From positions 1 through 64,000 of the forward strand of contig JANXWC010000064.1 in assembly GCA_025351355.1 (NCBI GenBank): a stretch of 64,000 nt of DNA. The letters are read 5' to 3'. Below, one piece after another: positions 53,420 to 63,449 of this stretch. Each line of letters starts with the position of its first letter. The first letter of the stretch is position 1. A model generated the notes under the pieces. That model saw only the letters and a program-made list of their open reading frames with translations. It ran no database searches and was not told where the DNA came from. Made by a program: the position numbers and the translations under genes. The DNA is from Hyphomicrobiaceae bacterium. Its GTDB lineage: Bacteria > Pseudomonadota > Alphaproteobacteria > Rhizobiales > Hyphomicrobiaceae.

Positions 53420-54286
53420 ATGAGCACCGATCGGCCCCGTCGTCCCCATGCGCCGCCGCAGAAACGCTACGGTAAGCCGTCTGCGGGGGGCGAGCCGCGT
53501 GCGCCGCGCGAGAGGCGACCACCGCCGCCCTGGGAAGGCGGCGACGGCGACGCCGACGGTGTTGTGTTGCTGTATGGCATTCATCCGGTGGAGGCGGCGC
53601 TGGCCAATCCTGCACGCGTGATCGCCAAGCTGTATCTGACGGAGAATGCCGAAAACCGCATGCAGGCGGCGCTGGCGGCGCGCGGGGTGACGGCCGAGCG
53701 TGTGCATCCGCGTGATCTCGACAAGCGGCTCGGCGAAGACACCGTGCATCAGGGCGTGCTGCTGGAAACGGAACCGTTGCCGGAATTGCCGATGAACGCA
53801 CTGGCGCGTACGGCGAAGGGGCGGCCGCTGATCGTGCTCGATCAGGTGACCGATCCGCACAACGTCGGCGCCATCCTGCGTTCGGCGGCAGTATTCGGCG
53901 CCGCGGGTGTGGTGATGACGCGGCGTAATTCGCCGCCGCTGGCCGGCACGCTGGCAAAATCTGCATCAGGCGCGCTGGAGCATATTCCGGTGGCGCGGGT
54001 GCAGAATTTGGCGCGCAGCCTGGAAGATCTGAAAGCGGCGGGCTGCACGGTAATCGGGCTCGATGGCGAAGGTAGTGAGACGCTCGATGAGATCGATTGG
54101 CCGGAGCAACCGGTGTTCGTGCTCGGCGCGGAAGGCAAGGGATTGCGTCAGTTGACGCGGGAAACCTGCACGCGCATCTGCCGCATTGCGACGGATGGCA
54201 AGATCGACAGTCTGAATGTATCCAACGCGGCAGCTGTGGCGCTGCATCTCGCGCACATCCAGCGGCGCAAGTCGCAGCCCATCTGA
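53420..54286 (+). CDS. rlmB: 23S rRNA (guanosine-2'-O-)-methyltransferase RlmB
   Basis: 288 residues of the TrmH/SpoU SPOUT family. After a basic, disordered N-terminus come LLYGIHPVEAALAN (substrate-binding domain), DQVTDPHNVGAILRSAA, VFVLGAEGKGLRQLTR and SLNVSNAAAVALHLA, the three knot motifs. It methylates G2251 of 23S rRNA. ATG 53420 (MSTDRPRRPHAPPQKR) is chosen. The longer open frame upstream overlaps the divergent promoter. Confidence 0.93.
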   Translation: MSTDRPRRPHAPPQKRYGKPSAGGEPRAPRERRPPPPWEGGDGDADGVVLLYGIHPVEAALANPARVIAKLYLTENAENRMQAALAARGVTAERVHPRDLDKRLGEDTVHQGVLLETEPLPELPMNALARTAKGRPLIVLDQVTDPHNVGAILRSAAVFGAAGVVMTRRNSPPLAGTLAKSASGALEHIPVARVQNLARSLEDLKAAGCTVIGLDGEGSETLDEIDWPEQPVFVLGAEGKGLRQLTRETCTRICRIATDGKIDSLNVSNAAAVALHLAHIQRRKSQPI

Positions 54287-54313
54287 ATCACCGTCAGACA
54301 AACGAGAGTGAGC

Positions 54314-55189
54314 ATGCACAGCATCGTTGTAACGGGCGGCAGCGGCAAAGCCGGAACCGCTGCTATCCGCGAACTGCTGGCGCACGGCTACAAAGTCATG
54401 AATGTCGACATCGTGCCGCCGCGCGAACAGCACTGTCACTTCATAAAGGCGGACCTGTGCGACATGGGGCAGGCTGTCGATGTCATTCGGCGAGCGGCAG
54501 GTACGATGGATCGGCGACGCTCACCGTTGGGGCAGCCAGACGCCATCATCCACATGGCCGGCATTCCCGCGCCGGGCTTGGCGCCCGACAACGTCACGTT
54601 CCAGAACAACTTGATGAGCACGTATAATATCTTCAGTGCAGCAACGCTGTTTGGCCTAAAGCGGGTGGTGTGGGCGTCGAGCGAGACGGTGTACGGATTG
54701 CCATTCACGCGCAGCATTCCGGTTGCCGCGCCGCTGACCGAAGAACATCCGCCGAAGCCGGAGAGTTCTTATGCGTTGGCCAAATCAATGTGTGAGCAGA
54801 TGGCCATGGAGATGCATCGCTGGAACCCCGGCACCAAATTCATCGGTCTGCGCATTTCGAATATTCTCGAAGCGCAGGATTATCAGGCCATTCCTGCGTA
54901 TGCCGCCGATCCCGCACTGAGAAGCTGGAACATGTGGAGCTGGGTCGACAGCCGTGATGTCGGGCAGGCGTGCCGGCTGTGCCTAGAGGCGGATGTCGGC
55001 GGTGGCGCCGAAATATTTACGATCGCTGCGGCCGATACGATCATGCCGCAAACTAATCGCGAATTGCTGGCGAAGGTGTTTCCGGGCGTGCCGGTGGCGG
55101 CCGACCTCGGCGATTTCGATACGCTGCTGTCGATCGCGAAGGCGCGACGCGTGCTCGGCTACAAGCCGCAACATACGTGGCGGAAGTAG
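54314..55189 (+). CDS. NAD-dependent epimerase/dehydratase-family protein (extended SDR)
   Basis: 291 residues. The nucleotide fold is IVVTGGSGKAGTAAI, with IHMAGIPAPG and catalytic Ser-Tyr-Lys in VVWASSETVYG and SSYALAKSMCEQ. Similar to uronate dehydrogenase-like and UDP-sugar epimerase-like proteins, but the substrate is unknown. ATG 54314 is preferred to GTG 54308. It lies 27 bases after rlmB and ends near REP copy D. Confidence 0.87.
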   Translation: MHSIVVTGGSGKAGTAAIRELLAHGYKVMNVDIVPPREQHCHFIKADLCDMGQAVDVIRRAAGTMDRRRSPLGQPDAIIHMAGIPAPGLAPDNVTFQNNLMSTYNIFSAATLFGLKRVVWASSETVYGLPFTRSIPVAAPLTEEHPPKPESSYALAKSMCEQMAMEMHRWNPGTKFIGLRISNILEAQDYQAIPAYAADPALRSWNMWSWVDSRDVGQACRLCLEADVGGGAEIFTIAAADTIMPQTNRELLAKVFPGVPVAADLGDFDTLLSIAKARRVLGYKPQHTWRK

Positions 55190-55212
55190 CAGTGCGCTAT
55201 GGGCACCGAGGT

Positions 55213-55305
55213 CGTAGGTTTGGTCAAGGCCGCTTGGCCGCGACCCAACGCGGCAACCTCACCGGTCGCTGTTGGGTCGCGCTGAAGCGCTTGACCCAAC
55301 CTACA
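55213..55305. repeat. REP-like double hairpin, copy D
   Basis: GTAGGTTTGGTCAAG at the left and CTTGACCCAACCTAC at 55290-55304 are the outer arms, with two inner GTTGGGTC hairpins. In reverse complement it matches copy B (14712) closely over about 115 bases. It lies between convergent genes. Confidence 0.88.
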
Positions 55306-55339
55306 AGTTTTCGCATCGGTCGATGTCAATGAAGGTTGG

Positions 55340-55627
55340 TTAGTAATACATCAGCACGGCGACGGAGACGATGCCGAGGGCTGCCCAGGCGCACTGGTTC
55401 GCAAAACGCAACCGCCATGCCCGAAACATGACGGGTAGGCGGTGCCAGGGGATGCCACGCAACCAGCCGAAGATAAGGCCGAGAATCATGCCGCCGGCGG
55501 CCGCGACGATGCCGTTGGCGATGCCGCCGGCGCCGGGAATGGCGGCTTTTTCCATGGCGAGAAACGACAGCGCGGCCACAGCGACGACGGCACCGGCCTG
55601 CAACAAAAATTTCAAGAATCGCCACAT
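55340..55627 (-). CDS. Small membrane protein
   Basis: 95 residues with three probable helices (about 8-24, 35-58 and 76-94) separated by short charged loops (RGIPWHRLPVMFRAWRLRF). It is Gly/Ala-rich. Function unknown. No strong ribosome binding site is visible, but codon use fits the neighbours. Confidence 0.6.
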   Translation of the reverse strand: MWRFLKFLLQAGAVVAVAALSFLAMEKAAIPGAGGIANGIVAAAGGMILGLIFGWLRGIPWHRLPVMFRAWRLRFANQCAWAALGIVSVAVLMYY

Positions 55628-55726
55628 GGCCGGTGGTCCGAATATCGTCGCGAATTGTTGGACGCAAACTTACCGATGTTCATAAAATTAGCGGCGGACG
55701 ATCAATAATTCGTTAATAAAGCAGCA

Positions 55727-57628
55727 TCAGCGCGACCCGACGCCGAACTGCAATTGGGCGAGGCGGGCATAGAGCTGGCCCCGGGCGACGAGATCGGCGT
55801 GCGTGCCTTCCTCGACGATACGACCGTGATCCATCACGAGGATACGGTCGGCCTTCAGGACAGTGGCGAGCCGGTGGGCGATGACCAAAGTCGTACGGTT
55901 GGCCATCACGCCTTCGAGGGCGCGCTGAACGGCTGCTTCACTTTCGGCATCGAGCGCGCTGGTAGCTTCGTCGAGCAGCAGGATCGGCGCGTTGCGCAAA
56001 ATAGCACGCGCAATGGCGATGCGTTGGCGCTGGCCACCCGATAGCATCACGCCACGCTCGCCGACGAGGGTCTGGTAGCCTTGCGGCAACGCGCGAATGA
56101 ACGCGTCGGCTTCGGCGGCCTTGGCGGCGGCCTCGATGGATGACTGGCCGGCGCCGGGCGCGCCATAGGCGATGTTGTCGGCCACCGTTTCGGCAAACAG
56201 CGCGATCTCCTGCGGCACCATGGCGATGCGCCGACGCACGTCTGTGGGGTCGGCCAGGGTGATGTCGACGCCGTCGAACAGGACGCGGCCACCCTGCGGA
56301 TCGTAAAAGCGCAGCAGCAGCTGGAACAGCGTGCTTTTGCCGGCGCCGGACGGGCCGACAATGGCCACGGTTTCGCCGGGCTTGATGGTGGCGGTGACAC
56401 CGGTCAGCGCCGACGTTTCGGGGCGCGCGGGATAGCGGAAGTAAACATCCTCGAAGCGCACGGTGCCGAGTGAAGGGGTCGGGAGTGCAACGGGCTGCGG
56501 CGGCGCCTTGATGCTTGGCGTCAGCGCGAGCAGTTCAGCAAGCCGTCCTGCGGCGCCTGCGGCCTGGCTCACCTCGCCCCAGACTTCGGCCAGTTCCGCC
56601 AGCGCGCCCCCGGCGAATAAAGCATAGAGGACGAACTGGCCGAGCGTCCCGCCGGACAACTCGCCGGCGACCACCCGGCTGGCGCCGAACCAGAGCACGC
56701 CAACGATGCTGGCGACGATCAGCAGGATCGTTGCGGCGGTTAACACCGCGCGCGATTTGAGCCGGCCGCGAGCGGCTTGAAAAGCCGCTTCACTTGCAGC
56801 GGCGAAACGCCTTCCGACAAAGCTCTCGTTGGTGGAGGCCTGCAGCGTGCGGATGGCCGCAAGATTTTCGGCGGCGTAGGCAGAGGCCTCGGCAAAACTA
56901 TCCTGGGCGACCCGCGATTTGCTTTGCACCGAGCGACCGGCCGCCATCAGCGGCAGCACGATCGCCGGGATGGCCAAGGCTACCATCGCCGTCAGGCTCG
57001 GGCTGGTGACGATCATCATGCCGACGGCGCCGATCAGCATGATGGTATTGCGGGCGGCCTGGCTCATGGTCGAGCCGGAGGCGGCTTTCAGCTGCGTCGT
57101 ATCGGCGGTGAGGCGGCTCATGATCTCGCCGGAGCGGGTCGTTTCGTAAAACGATGGGCCCAAGGTCACGAGGTGGCGGAAGAGGTCGGCGCGCAGGTCG
57201 GCGACCACCCGCTCACCCAGCCAATTGACGCTGTAAAAGCGGGCAGAACTGGCCAGCGCCAGCAGCGATCCGAGCCCGATCAGCATGATGAACGAACTAT
57301 TGATGACGGCGCCGTCGCGGCCGGAAAAACCTTGGTCGATCATGCGTCGGACAGCGACAGGGGTTGCCAGCATCGCCAGCGCGGACGCCACCATCGCCAG
57401 CGCGGCAACAGTCAGCATTGCGCGCTGCCGGAGGATGTACGGCCTCAGGGTCAGCAGGGCAGTCAGCGGCGGTCGCTTGTTGGGGCCCGGAGATGCTGCG
57501 GCGGCCGTCGCCGCCGGCAATTCGCCGGTTGCTTTGACCAAGCGTGCAGCAACGCCTTTGTCGAGCGCCGGCAGCGCGTCGGCAACGTTTGCAAGTTTGG
57601 GTCGGCGGTCGGCCAAGGGAATATCCAT
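55727..57628 (-). CDS. ABC exporter, fused permease and ATPase (MsbA/LmrA-like)
   Basis: 633 residues. Six membrane helices (about residues 65-350) precede an ATPase domain with Walker A GPSGAGKST, Q-loop VPQEIALFAETV, signature LSGGQRQRIAIARAI, Walker B ILLLDEATSALD and the H-loop in VIAHRLAT. It works as a dimer exporting lipids or small hydrophobic compounds. The exact substrate is not evident. ATG 57628 (MDIPLADRRPKL) is chosen. Confidence 0.92.
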   Translation of the reverse strand: MDIPLADRRPKLANVADALPALDKGVAARLVKATGELPAATAAAASPGPNKRPPLTALLTLRPYILRQRAMLTVAALAMVASALAMLATPVAVRRMIDQGFSGRDGAVINSSFIMLIGLGSLLALASSARFYSVNWLGERVVADLRADLFRHLVTLGPSFYETTRSGEIMSRLTADTTQLKAASGSTMSQAARNTIMLIGAVGMMIVTSPSLTAMVALAIPAIVLPLMAAGRSVQSKSRVAQDSFAEASAYAAENLAAIRTLQASTNESFVGRRFAAASEAAFQAARGRLKSRAVLTAATILLIVASIVGVLWFGASRVVAGELSGGTLGQFVLYALFAGGALAELAEVWGEVSQAAGAAGRLAELLALTPSIKAPPQPVALPTPSLGTVRFEDVYFRYPARPETSALTGVTATIKPGETVAIVGPSGAGKSTLFQLLLRFYDPQGGRVLFDGVDITLADPTDVRRRIAMVPQEIALFAETVADNIAYGAPGAGQSSIEAAAKAAEADAFIRALPQGYQTLVGERGVMLSGGQRQRIAIARAILRNAPILLLDEATSALDAESEAAVQRALEGVMANRTTLVIAHRLATVLKADRILVMDHGRIVEEGTHADLVARGQLYARLAQLQFGVGSR

Positions 57629-57804
57629 GCTGAAAGCGTTTGACCATGCGGTCCACTGACCGCCAAGGCAACTGAGGCATACGGTCTCCGTACCTGCTGC
57701 TAACACGACGAAGCAGTGGTTAACGGGGACCGACGCATTTTAATGGATACTCTACCAATTCTCCGGCTTGTTGTTGAAGGTCCAGAGCGGGAGGCGTAAA
57801 AACA

Positions 57805-58143
57805 ATGCGAACCCCGATAGGCGTGTCCGCTAACATGACCCACCCTGCCGATCTTCGACTCTATCGCTGGCTTGCCGCAAGTCCTGATATAGCGGGACTG
57901 CACGGACATTTGGTGCCGGAAAATCCATACGGCGTGCTGTTGTGTCTGGGCGCGCACCCGCTTGGTTTGTGGAGCCTGAAGGGCAGCCAGTATGTGTTTC
58001 GGGACCTGGCGAACTATGAGCCGTGCCGCACGTCGGTAGATTTGAACAGCGTCCATCAGCAAACTGTCGAGATGCTGACGCGGTGCCGTCATGGCTGGGC
58101 CGAACATTTCGGTAAAGAACAGGAGTGCAACACGGTCGCCTGA
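57805..58143 (+). CDS. Hypothetical protein upstream of grxD
   Basis: 112 residues, soluble, with a balanced composition and readable blocks ([38 protein letters not shown]). No known domain is recognised. ATG 57835 ([13 protein letters not shown]) may be the true start. It is about 84 bases upstream of grxD and on the same strand. Confidence 0.6.
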   Translation: MRTPIGVSANMTHPADLRLYRWLAASPDIAGLHGHLVPENPYGVLLCLGAHPLGLWSLKGSQYVFRDLANYEPCRTSVDLNSVHQQTVEMLTRCRHGWAEHFGKEQECNTVA

Positions 58144-58226
58144 CGGCATCGGGTTCGCGCCTTATTGACTCCAGCTCGCAGATACCCACATCTCCCGACA
58201 ACCGATACGCTCCCGAGGAGATCGAT

Positions 58227-58577
58227 ATGAGCGAGCAAGCTGTCCACGACTGGATCCGCAAGACCGTAGCGTCGAACGATGTCGTGGTGTTCATGAAGGG
58301 CACCAAGAATTTCCCGCAATGCGGTTTCTCGGGCCAAGTCGCCCAAATTCTCGGCCATGTCGGCGTCGACTACAAAGACGTGAACGTGTTGGAAGACATG
58401 GGTATTCGCGAGGGCATCAAAAGCTTCTCAGATTGGCCGACCATTCCACAGCTCTACGTCAAAGGCGAGTTCGTCGGTGGTTGTGACATCATCCGCGAGA
58501 TGTTCCAGCAGGGCGAACTCACCCAGTTACTGGATGAGAAGCATGTCCCTTACGACAAGTCGAAGTTGACCGCGTAA
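58227..58577 (+). CDS. grxD: Monothiol glutaredoxin (Grx4/GrxD)
   Basis: 116 residues. The CGFS active site is in [26 protein letters not shown] and [20 protein letters not shown] complete the family pattern. CGFS glutaredoxins carry [2Fe-2S] clusters bridged with glutathione and act in Fe-S transfer. GAGGAG precedes ATG 58227. A perfect terminator follows. The usual partner bolA is not adjacent here. Confidence 0.95.
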   Translation: MSEQAVHDWIRKTVASNDVVVFMKGTKNFPQCGFSGQVAQILGHVGVDYKDVNVLEDMGIREGIKSFSDWPTIPQLYVKGEFVGGCDIIREMFQQGELTQLLDEKHVPYDKSKLTA

Positions 58578-58625
58578 CGCCGGCACGCGCGCGGATTTTT
58601 TCTATGATTTTTTGCGCCGGCCTTT

Positions 58626-58663
58626 AACGCAAGCTTCGGTCGGCCGAAGCTTGCGTTTTTTGT
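58626..58663 (+). terminator. Intrinsic terminator after grxD
   Basis: AACGCAAGCTTCGG and CCGAAGCTTGCGTT form a 14-bp perfect stem around TCGG, followed by a run of T. It is the strongest terminator in the window. Confidence 0.95.
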
Positions 58664-58691
58664 ATTCGATGATTGTAGCAAGGGATTATCG

Positions 58692-59432
58692 ATGAAAATC
58701 TCTGACGTTCGCGAACAGGCGTTCGCCATGCCGTTGACAAATCCGTCGTTTCCGCGCGGGCCCTACAGGTTCGTCAACCGCGAATATCTGATCATCACCT
58801 ATCGCACCGATCCGGATGCGCTGCGGGCGGTCGTGCCGGAGCCGCTCACGTTCACCGACCCGATCGTCAAATACGAATTCATTCGGATGCCGGATAGCAC
58901 CGGCTTTGGCGACTATACCGAATCGGGCCAAGTCATTCCCGTCATGTTCCAGGGCAAGGCCGGCGGGTACGTCCATTCGATGTACTTGAACGACGAGGGG
59001 CCCATCGCCGGCGGCCGGGAAATCTGGGGGTTCCCGAAAAAGCTCGGTGAGCCCTGCTTGCGCACCGAGAAAGACACGCTTGTTGGCTCACTTGACTACG
59101 GTTCGGTGCGGGTGGCGACGGGCACGATGGGGTATAAGCACAAGTCGCTCGATCCGGTGGCGATCAAAGCGTCGCTTGAAACACCCAGCTTCCTGTTGAA
59201 AATCATCCCGCACGTCGACTGCACCCCGCGGATCTGTGAGCTGGTGCGCTACAAACTCGAGGACATCACGGTGAAGGGCGCCTGGTCGGGGCCGGCGGGG
59301 CTGGAGCTTGGCGATCACGCTTTGGCGCCGGTGGCTGAGTTGCCGGTGCGCGAGGTGCTATCAGCGGTGCACATAGTGGCGGATTTGACACTTGGCCTGG
59401 GTGAAGTGGTGTACGATTATCTAAAGTCGTAA
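58692..59432 (+). CDS. adc: Acetoacetate decarboxylase
   Basis: 246 residues. The Schiff-base Lys is in [15 protein letters not shown], and [16 protein letters not shown] and [16 protein letters not shown] are family signatures. It decarboxylates acetoacetate to acetone and CO2. Related enzymes with the same fold act on other beta-keto acids, so the exact substrate is open. Links to PHB/acetoacetate metabolism (phaZ at 17.8 kb) are possible. Confidence 0.92.
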   Translation: MKISDVREQAFAMPLTNPSFPRGPYRFVNREYLIITYRTDPDALRAVVPEPLTFTDPIVKYEFIRMPDSTGFGDYTESGQVIPVMFQGKAGGYVHSMYLNDEGPIAGGREIWGFPKKLGEPCLRTEKDTLVGSLDYGSVRVATGTMGYKHKSLDPVAIKASLETPSFLLKIIPHVDCTPRICELVRYKLEDITVKGAWSGPAGLELGDHALAPVAELPVREVLSAVHIVADLTLGLGEVVYDYLKS

Positions 59433-59656
59433 CGACGCGACAGATCCTTTACGCGCGCGCCGTCATAATCACGGACCATCCGCGGTAATATTGTTAATTA
59501 AGTGCCAGTTCGTTGCACCGCCGCAGTGCGTTGGTCCGCGTATTCTGGTAAGAGGCTTCAGATAGTTCACGTGGCGATTGCCTCGTCCAGTTTCGCCCAG
59601 GGCGGCCATTTTGAGGTTTCGGCATCCGCGCTTCCCACATTCAGGAATCCCCGTCG

Positions 59657-60223
59657 GTGATCAAATTCAAGGGCAAATCGATCTGTTGCGTTTTTTCGGC
59701 GGTTGCGTCGGTGTGGTCGTTTGTTGCGCCCGCAACCGCGCAGCAGGCGCGCCCCCTGATCGATGAGGTCCGCCTCGGCATTCTGGCCCACGACGTGCCG
59801 GGGCTGTGGAGTGGCTGGCGCATCGAGAATTCGCGGCCGGATTTCAACGCCGAGCTGATCTTTTCGCCGTCTGTGCGTTTTCTCGGCGGCACGGTGCGAC
59901 CGGTAATCGGCGGCAGCTACAACAGCGGCGGCGGCACCAGCAAGGCATATGCGGATGCGCGCTGGGAATCCAATACCGGGTTGGGCGTGTTCTTTGGGCT
60001 GGGCCTGGGTGCGGCCTTGCACAACGGCTATCGCGATCCGGTCTCGCTTGACCACAAGGCGCTGGGCAGCCGCGTGCTGTTTCATATCCCGGCAGAAATC
60101 GGCTATCGCTTCGAGGGCGGGCACTCGTTGTCGGTCTATTTCGAACACACATCGAACGGCTATACGCAGAAATCCAACGAAGGCCTCGACGATCTCGGCA
60201 TCCGCTACGGCTTCAAGTTTTGA
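59657..60223 (+). CDS. PagL-like lipid A 3-O-deacylase
   Basis: 188 residues. A signal peptide (CCVFSAVASVWSFVAPATA) is followed by an eight-strand barrel ending IRYGFKF. The motif FEHTSNGY, placed before the last strand, supplies the PagL His-Ser dyad. It should remove a 3-linked acyl chain from lipid A in the outer membrane. The start is a GTG at 59657; no ATG fits the leader. Confidence 0.82.
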   Translation: MIKFKGKSICCVFSAVASVWSFVAPATAQQARPLIDEVRLGILAHDVPGLWSGWRIENSRPDFNAELIFSPSVRFLGGTVRPVIGGSYNSGGGTSKAYADARWESNTGLGVFFGLGLGAALHNGYRDPVSLDHKALGSRVLFHIPAEIGYRFEGGHSLSVYFEHTSNGYTQKSNEGLDDLGIRYGFKF

Positions 60224-60247
60224 GGCAATGCGATCAGCGGGCGAGAG

Positions 60248-60736
60248 ATGGCATCCATCGTCAGAGATTTGCATGACGGCTGCGCACCTCGGGCGGACTT
60301 GCTCGAACTGAACAACGCCAGTGCGCGCGAAACGTCCTTGCTGTCTTCGGAGAAATTCGAGCAGATGATCGCGACCGCCAGCGTGGCCACTTTTGTGCAA
60401 CCAGCTGCCGGGTTGCTGCTCGCCTTTCAGCACAACGACGCCTACGACGGCGTGCACTTTTTGTGGTTTCGTCAGCGCTACGCGCGCTTTTTGTACATCG
60501 ATCGCATTGTCGTGGGTGCGGCGCATCGTAACGACGGTGTCGGGCGTTTGCTCTATGCGGACCTGTTCGCGCGGGCGGCGTCACTCGGGAATGACGTGGT
60601 CGTGTGCGAGGTCAATGTCGAACCGCCGAACCCGCTGTCGGACCGATTTCACGCAGCCCATGATTTTGTGGAAGTCGGCCGAGCGACCTTGGATAGCGGC
60701 GCCAAGACCGTCCGATATCTGCTGAAGCAACTGTAG
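60248..60736 (+). CDS. GNAT-family acetyltransferase
   Basis: 162 residues. The acetyl-CoA site is FLYIDRIVVGAAHRNDGVGR, followed by LLYADLFARAASLGNDVVVC. The substrate is unknown. It follows the PagL-like gene by 24 bases and may share its transcript. Confidence 0.88.
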   Translation: MASIVRDLHDGCAPRADLLELNNASARETSLLSSEKFEQMIATASVATFVQPAAGLLLAFQHNDAYDGVHFLWFRQRYARFLYIDRIVVGAAHRNDGVGRLLYADLFARAASLGNDVVVCEVNVEPPNPLSDRFHAAHDFVEVGRATLDSGAKTVRYLLKQL

Positions 60737-60822
60737 CGCCAGGCGTGCTCGGCGGGCGCTATTGCCTTAGCGCGCGGGAAGCCGTCGTTAATTTTCCCGC
60801 GCCATCGAATGTCGACAGCATT

Positions 60823-61275
60823 TTAGATATTGAGAACATCACCGAGATGCGATGCGATCTCGGCATCCGGCGTTTTGGTAAGATCCTTGGCAACCTCGCC
60901 GGTGATCGCGCCTTTTACATGCGCCGAGTAATTTTGGCGTAAGTCTCCGAGCGTGACCGGTGTTGCGACGACGATCAATTTGTCGAAGGCGCCTGCAGCG
61001 AGTTCGCGCTGCAGCACGTCGTTCAGCCGGTGTGCGAATTGCGTCTTTAGATCGCGATGCGGATCGGTATGGGGTTCGATCGCAGAACGACCGGGGCCGA
61101 CCGAGCTATAGCTGCGGCCAGCATTGTCGGTGACGAGGTCGTGCGTGGCTGAATGGTCGGCGTCGTAGGTGTGACCAGCGACTTCGGTCAAGTGTTGGCC
61201 GGGGCCGTGATACTGCAGGATGCGCGCGCGCGCACCGTCGGCGATGAGGATCCAGGTCTTCGGATGTAGTTTCAT
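60823..61275 (-). CDS. Host-attachment-protein family (Pfam Host_attach)
   Basis: 150 residues. Begins MKLHPKTWILIADGARARIL and contains LIVVATPVTLGDLRQNYSAH, the pattern of a family first named from Agrobacterium attachment studies and related to archaeal release-factor-like (baeRF) domains. The molecular role is unclear. ATG 61275 is preferred; one 12 codons upstream is possible. Confidence 0.85.
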   Translation of the reverse strand: MKLHPKTWILIADGARARILQYHGPGQHLTEVAGHTYDADHSATHDLVTDNAGRSYSSVGPGRSAIEPHTDPHRDLKTQFAHRLNDVLQRELAAGAFDKLIVVATPVTLGDLRQNYSAHVKGAITGEVAKDLTKTPDAEIASHLGDVLNI

Positions 61276-61681
61276 AGTTCGTCCTTTCATGGACTGGATT
61301 GCCTCTGGCAACGTGTGAGCGGGTTTCCGAAAAGCAGCACAATAAACAAGAAGCGAAAATCGTTCCGCTACAACCAGAGCCGAAACGGCCGGAGCAGACC
61401 GGCAAGCGGCATTTCATCCCGATGCAGCAGTTAAACGCTTTCGGCGACCATTTCGACGAAACTGTGCCGAAGTGATTTCCATGGCATTGTTCAGCATCAA
61501 ATATATGGCGCTTCAGTGAGGTCGGCACAATCATTGCCGCCAGTGGCCTCCACGAGCGGCTCTCATTGTTCAAGGCGCTTTCGATCTCACAGTGCCTGCG
61601 CTACAAGGCGGGCTTATTTGGCGGGAAGCAATCGGCTTCGCGCAAAACCTCAGGCGCCCGCCGCCTGCCGTGTGAGATCCC
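61276..61681. other. Intergenic region upstream of hisS
   Basis: About 405 bases between divergent genes, holding both promoters. No gene, hairpin or T-box was recognised, and overlapping short frames look random. Confidence 0.5.
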
Positions 61682-63259
61682 ATGTCCGACAAACCTGCCG
61701 TCAATAAGCCGAACCGCCCCGACGCCCGCCTGCCCAAAGGCTTCCGCGATGTCAGCGGCGCCGAGATCCGCGCGCAATCGCGCATGCTGGCAACGCTGGC
61801 CAAGGTGTTTGAAACCTACGGCTACGAGCCGCTGGAAACGTCGGCCATCGAATTCACCGACGCGCTGGGCAAGTTCCTGCCCGATGCGGATCGGCCCAAT
61901 GCCGGCGTGTTCTCGTTCCAGGACGAGGATGAGGCCTGGATGAGCCTGCGCTACGACATGACCGCGCCGCTCGCCCGCTTCTACGCCGAGAACGCGCAGA
62001 AGCTGCCGAAGCCCTATCGCCGCTACGCCATGGGTCCCGTCTGGCGTAACGAAAAGCCGGGGCCGGGCCGCTTTCGTCAGTTCATGCAGTGCGACGCCGA
62101 CACCGTCGGCACCGACAACATCGCGGCTGACGCCGAAGCCTGCATGCTGATGGCGGACGCCATCGAAGCGCTGGGGATTCCGCGTGGGCAGTATGTTGTC
62201 AAAATCAGCAATCGCAAAGTACTTGACGGTGTGATGGAAGTCGTCGGGCTTAGTGGTGCCGAAAGCGAAGATCGCAAGCTGATAGTGATGCGTGCAATTG
62301 ACAAGCTTGATCGACTTGGATTTGAAGGAGTTCGGCTGCTGCTTGGCAACGGGCGACGTGACGAGTCGGGAGACTTTACAAAGGGTGCCGGATTATCAAA
62401 CGAACAAATGGCGCAAATTTTGGTCCTCTTTGAAGTGCCAAGTTTTGCGGACGAGGCTCTAGCAGTCCAACGCGTCCCGAACAAAGCACATGGTGCAGAG
62501 CTTGCCGACGTTCGTGTTTACGAGAACCGCAGGGTTGATGGAATCATCGGTGGAATATCGAGCAGAGTACTAAAATCCGCTCGGGGTTTAGACGGCCTGT
62601 CTGAATTGAGACAAATTTGGTCTCAGGTAAAGGCCGCAGGGTACGACGACGGCAGGATTCGGATAGACCCCTCCGTGGTCCGTGGGCTCGACTATTACAC
62701 CGGCCCCGTGTTCGAGGCGGAACTGACGTTCGAGGTCAAGAACGACGATGGCCAGACGGTGCGCTTCGGCTCGGTCGGCGGCGGTGGGCGCTATGACGAT
62801 CTGGTCGCCCGCTTCACCGGCGAGCGCGTGCCGGCCACGGGCTTCTCGATCGGTGTCTCACGCCTGCTGGCGGCGCTGACCGCCCTCGATAAGCAAGCCA
62901 TCAAGGCCACCGGCCCCGTCGTCGTCCTCGTCATGGACAAGGACCGCGTCGATAGCTACCAGAAGCTCACCCAAACCCTGCGGCAGGCCGGCATTCCAGC
63001 CGAGATGTACCTCGGCACCTCCGGCATGAAACCGCAGATGAAATACGCCGACCGCCGCGGCGCGCCGTGCGTGATCATCCAGGGCTCCAACGAGCGCGAA
63101 AAAGGTGAAATCCAGATCAAGGATCTGATCGAAGGCGCCAAGGCCTCAGCCGGGATCGCCGACAACAAGGCGTGGAAAGAAGCCCGCCCCGCCCAAGTCA
63201 CCGTGCCGGAAGCCGACATGGTGGCCGAAGTGCGGAAAATCCTGGCCCGGCACGGGTAG
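61682..63259 (+). CDS. hisS: Histidyl-tRNA synthetase
   Basis: 525 residues, class II. Motif 2 is [20 protein letters not shown] (here WRNE replaces the common FRYE). His-specific motif A is [13 protein letters not shown], with GGGGRYDDL and, as motif 3, [17 protein letters not shown]-terminal anticodon domain follows. It charges tRNA-His. Length suits alphaproteobacterial HisRS (about 500). The central part, about 62180-62690, has unlike base and codon use, so the gene appears mosaic. Confidence 0.95.
   Translation: MSDKPAVNKPNRPDARLPKGFRDVSGAEIRAQSRMLATLAKVFETYGYEPLETSAIEFTDALGKFLPDADRPNAGVFSFQDEDEAWMSLRYDMTAPLARFYAENAQKLPKPYRRYAMGPVWRNEKPGPGRFRQFMQCDADTVGTDNIAADAEACMLMADAIEALGIPRGQYVVKISNRKVLDGVMEVVGLSGAESEDRKLIVMRAIDKLDRLGFEGVRLLLGNGRRDESGDFTKGAGLSNEQMAQILVLFEVPSFADEALAVQRVPNKAHGAELADVRVYENRRVDGIIGGISSRVLKSARGLDGLSELRQIWSQVKAAGYDDGRIRIDPSVVRGLDYYTGPVFEAELTFEVKNDDGQTVRFGSVGGGGRYDDLVARFTGERVPATGFSIGVSRLLAALTALDKQAIKATGPVVVLVMDKDRVDSYQKLTQTLRQAGIPAEMYLGTSGMKPQMKYADRRGAPCVIIQGSNEREKGEIQIKDLIEGAKASAGIADNKAWKEARPAQVTVPEADMVAEVRKILARHG
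62180..62690 (+). other. Atypical, lower-GC segment inside hisS
   Basis: The reading frame stays intact, but codons change abruptly: ATA, AGA, AGG, CTA, TTA, GGA and CAA become frequent, while flanking parts use GCC, CTG, CGC and GGC almost only. Both borders are sharp to within about 20 bases. This points to recombination with a distant hisS allele or a synthetic-like recoding event. Confidence 0.75.
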
Positions 63260-63449
63260 CGCGCCCGTCGCAGCGGCACATCGCCTGGGTATAACTGGTT
63301 CGGCGACGTGCAACGAGGCTGGGTCCTCATTCCGTCACATTGAAACGGCTGTTAAGACAGTGGCGCATGTGGCGTTGTCGCACGATTGCGCTTTCGCGAC
63401 CAACGTTCAGAACTGACCGACACGACGCACACGACCGACAGGCGGGGAC

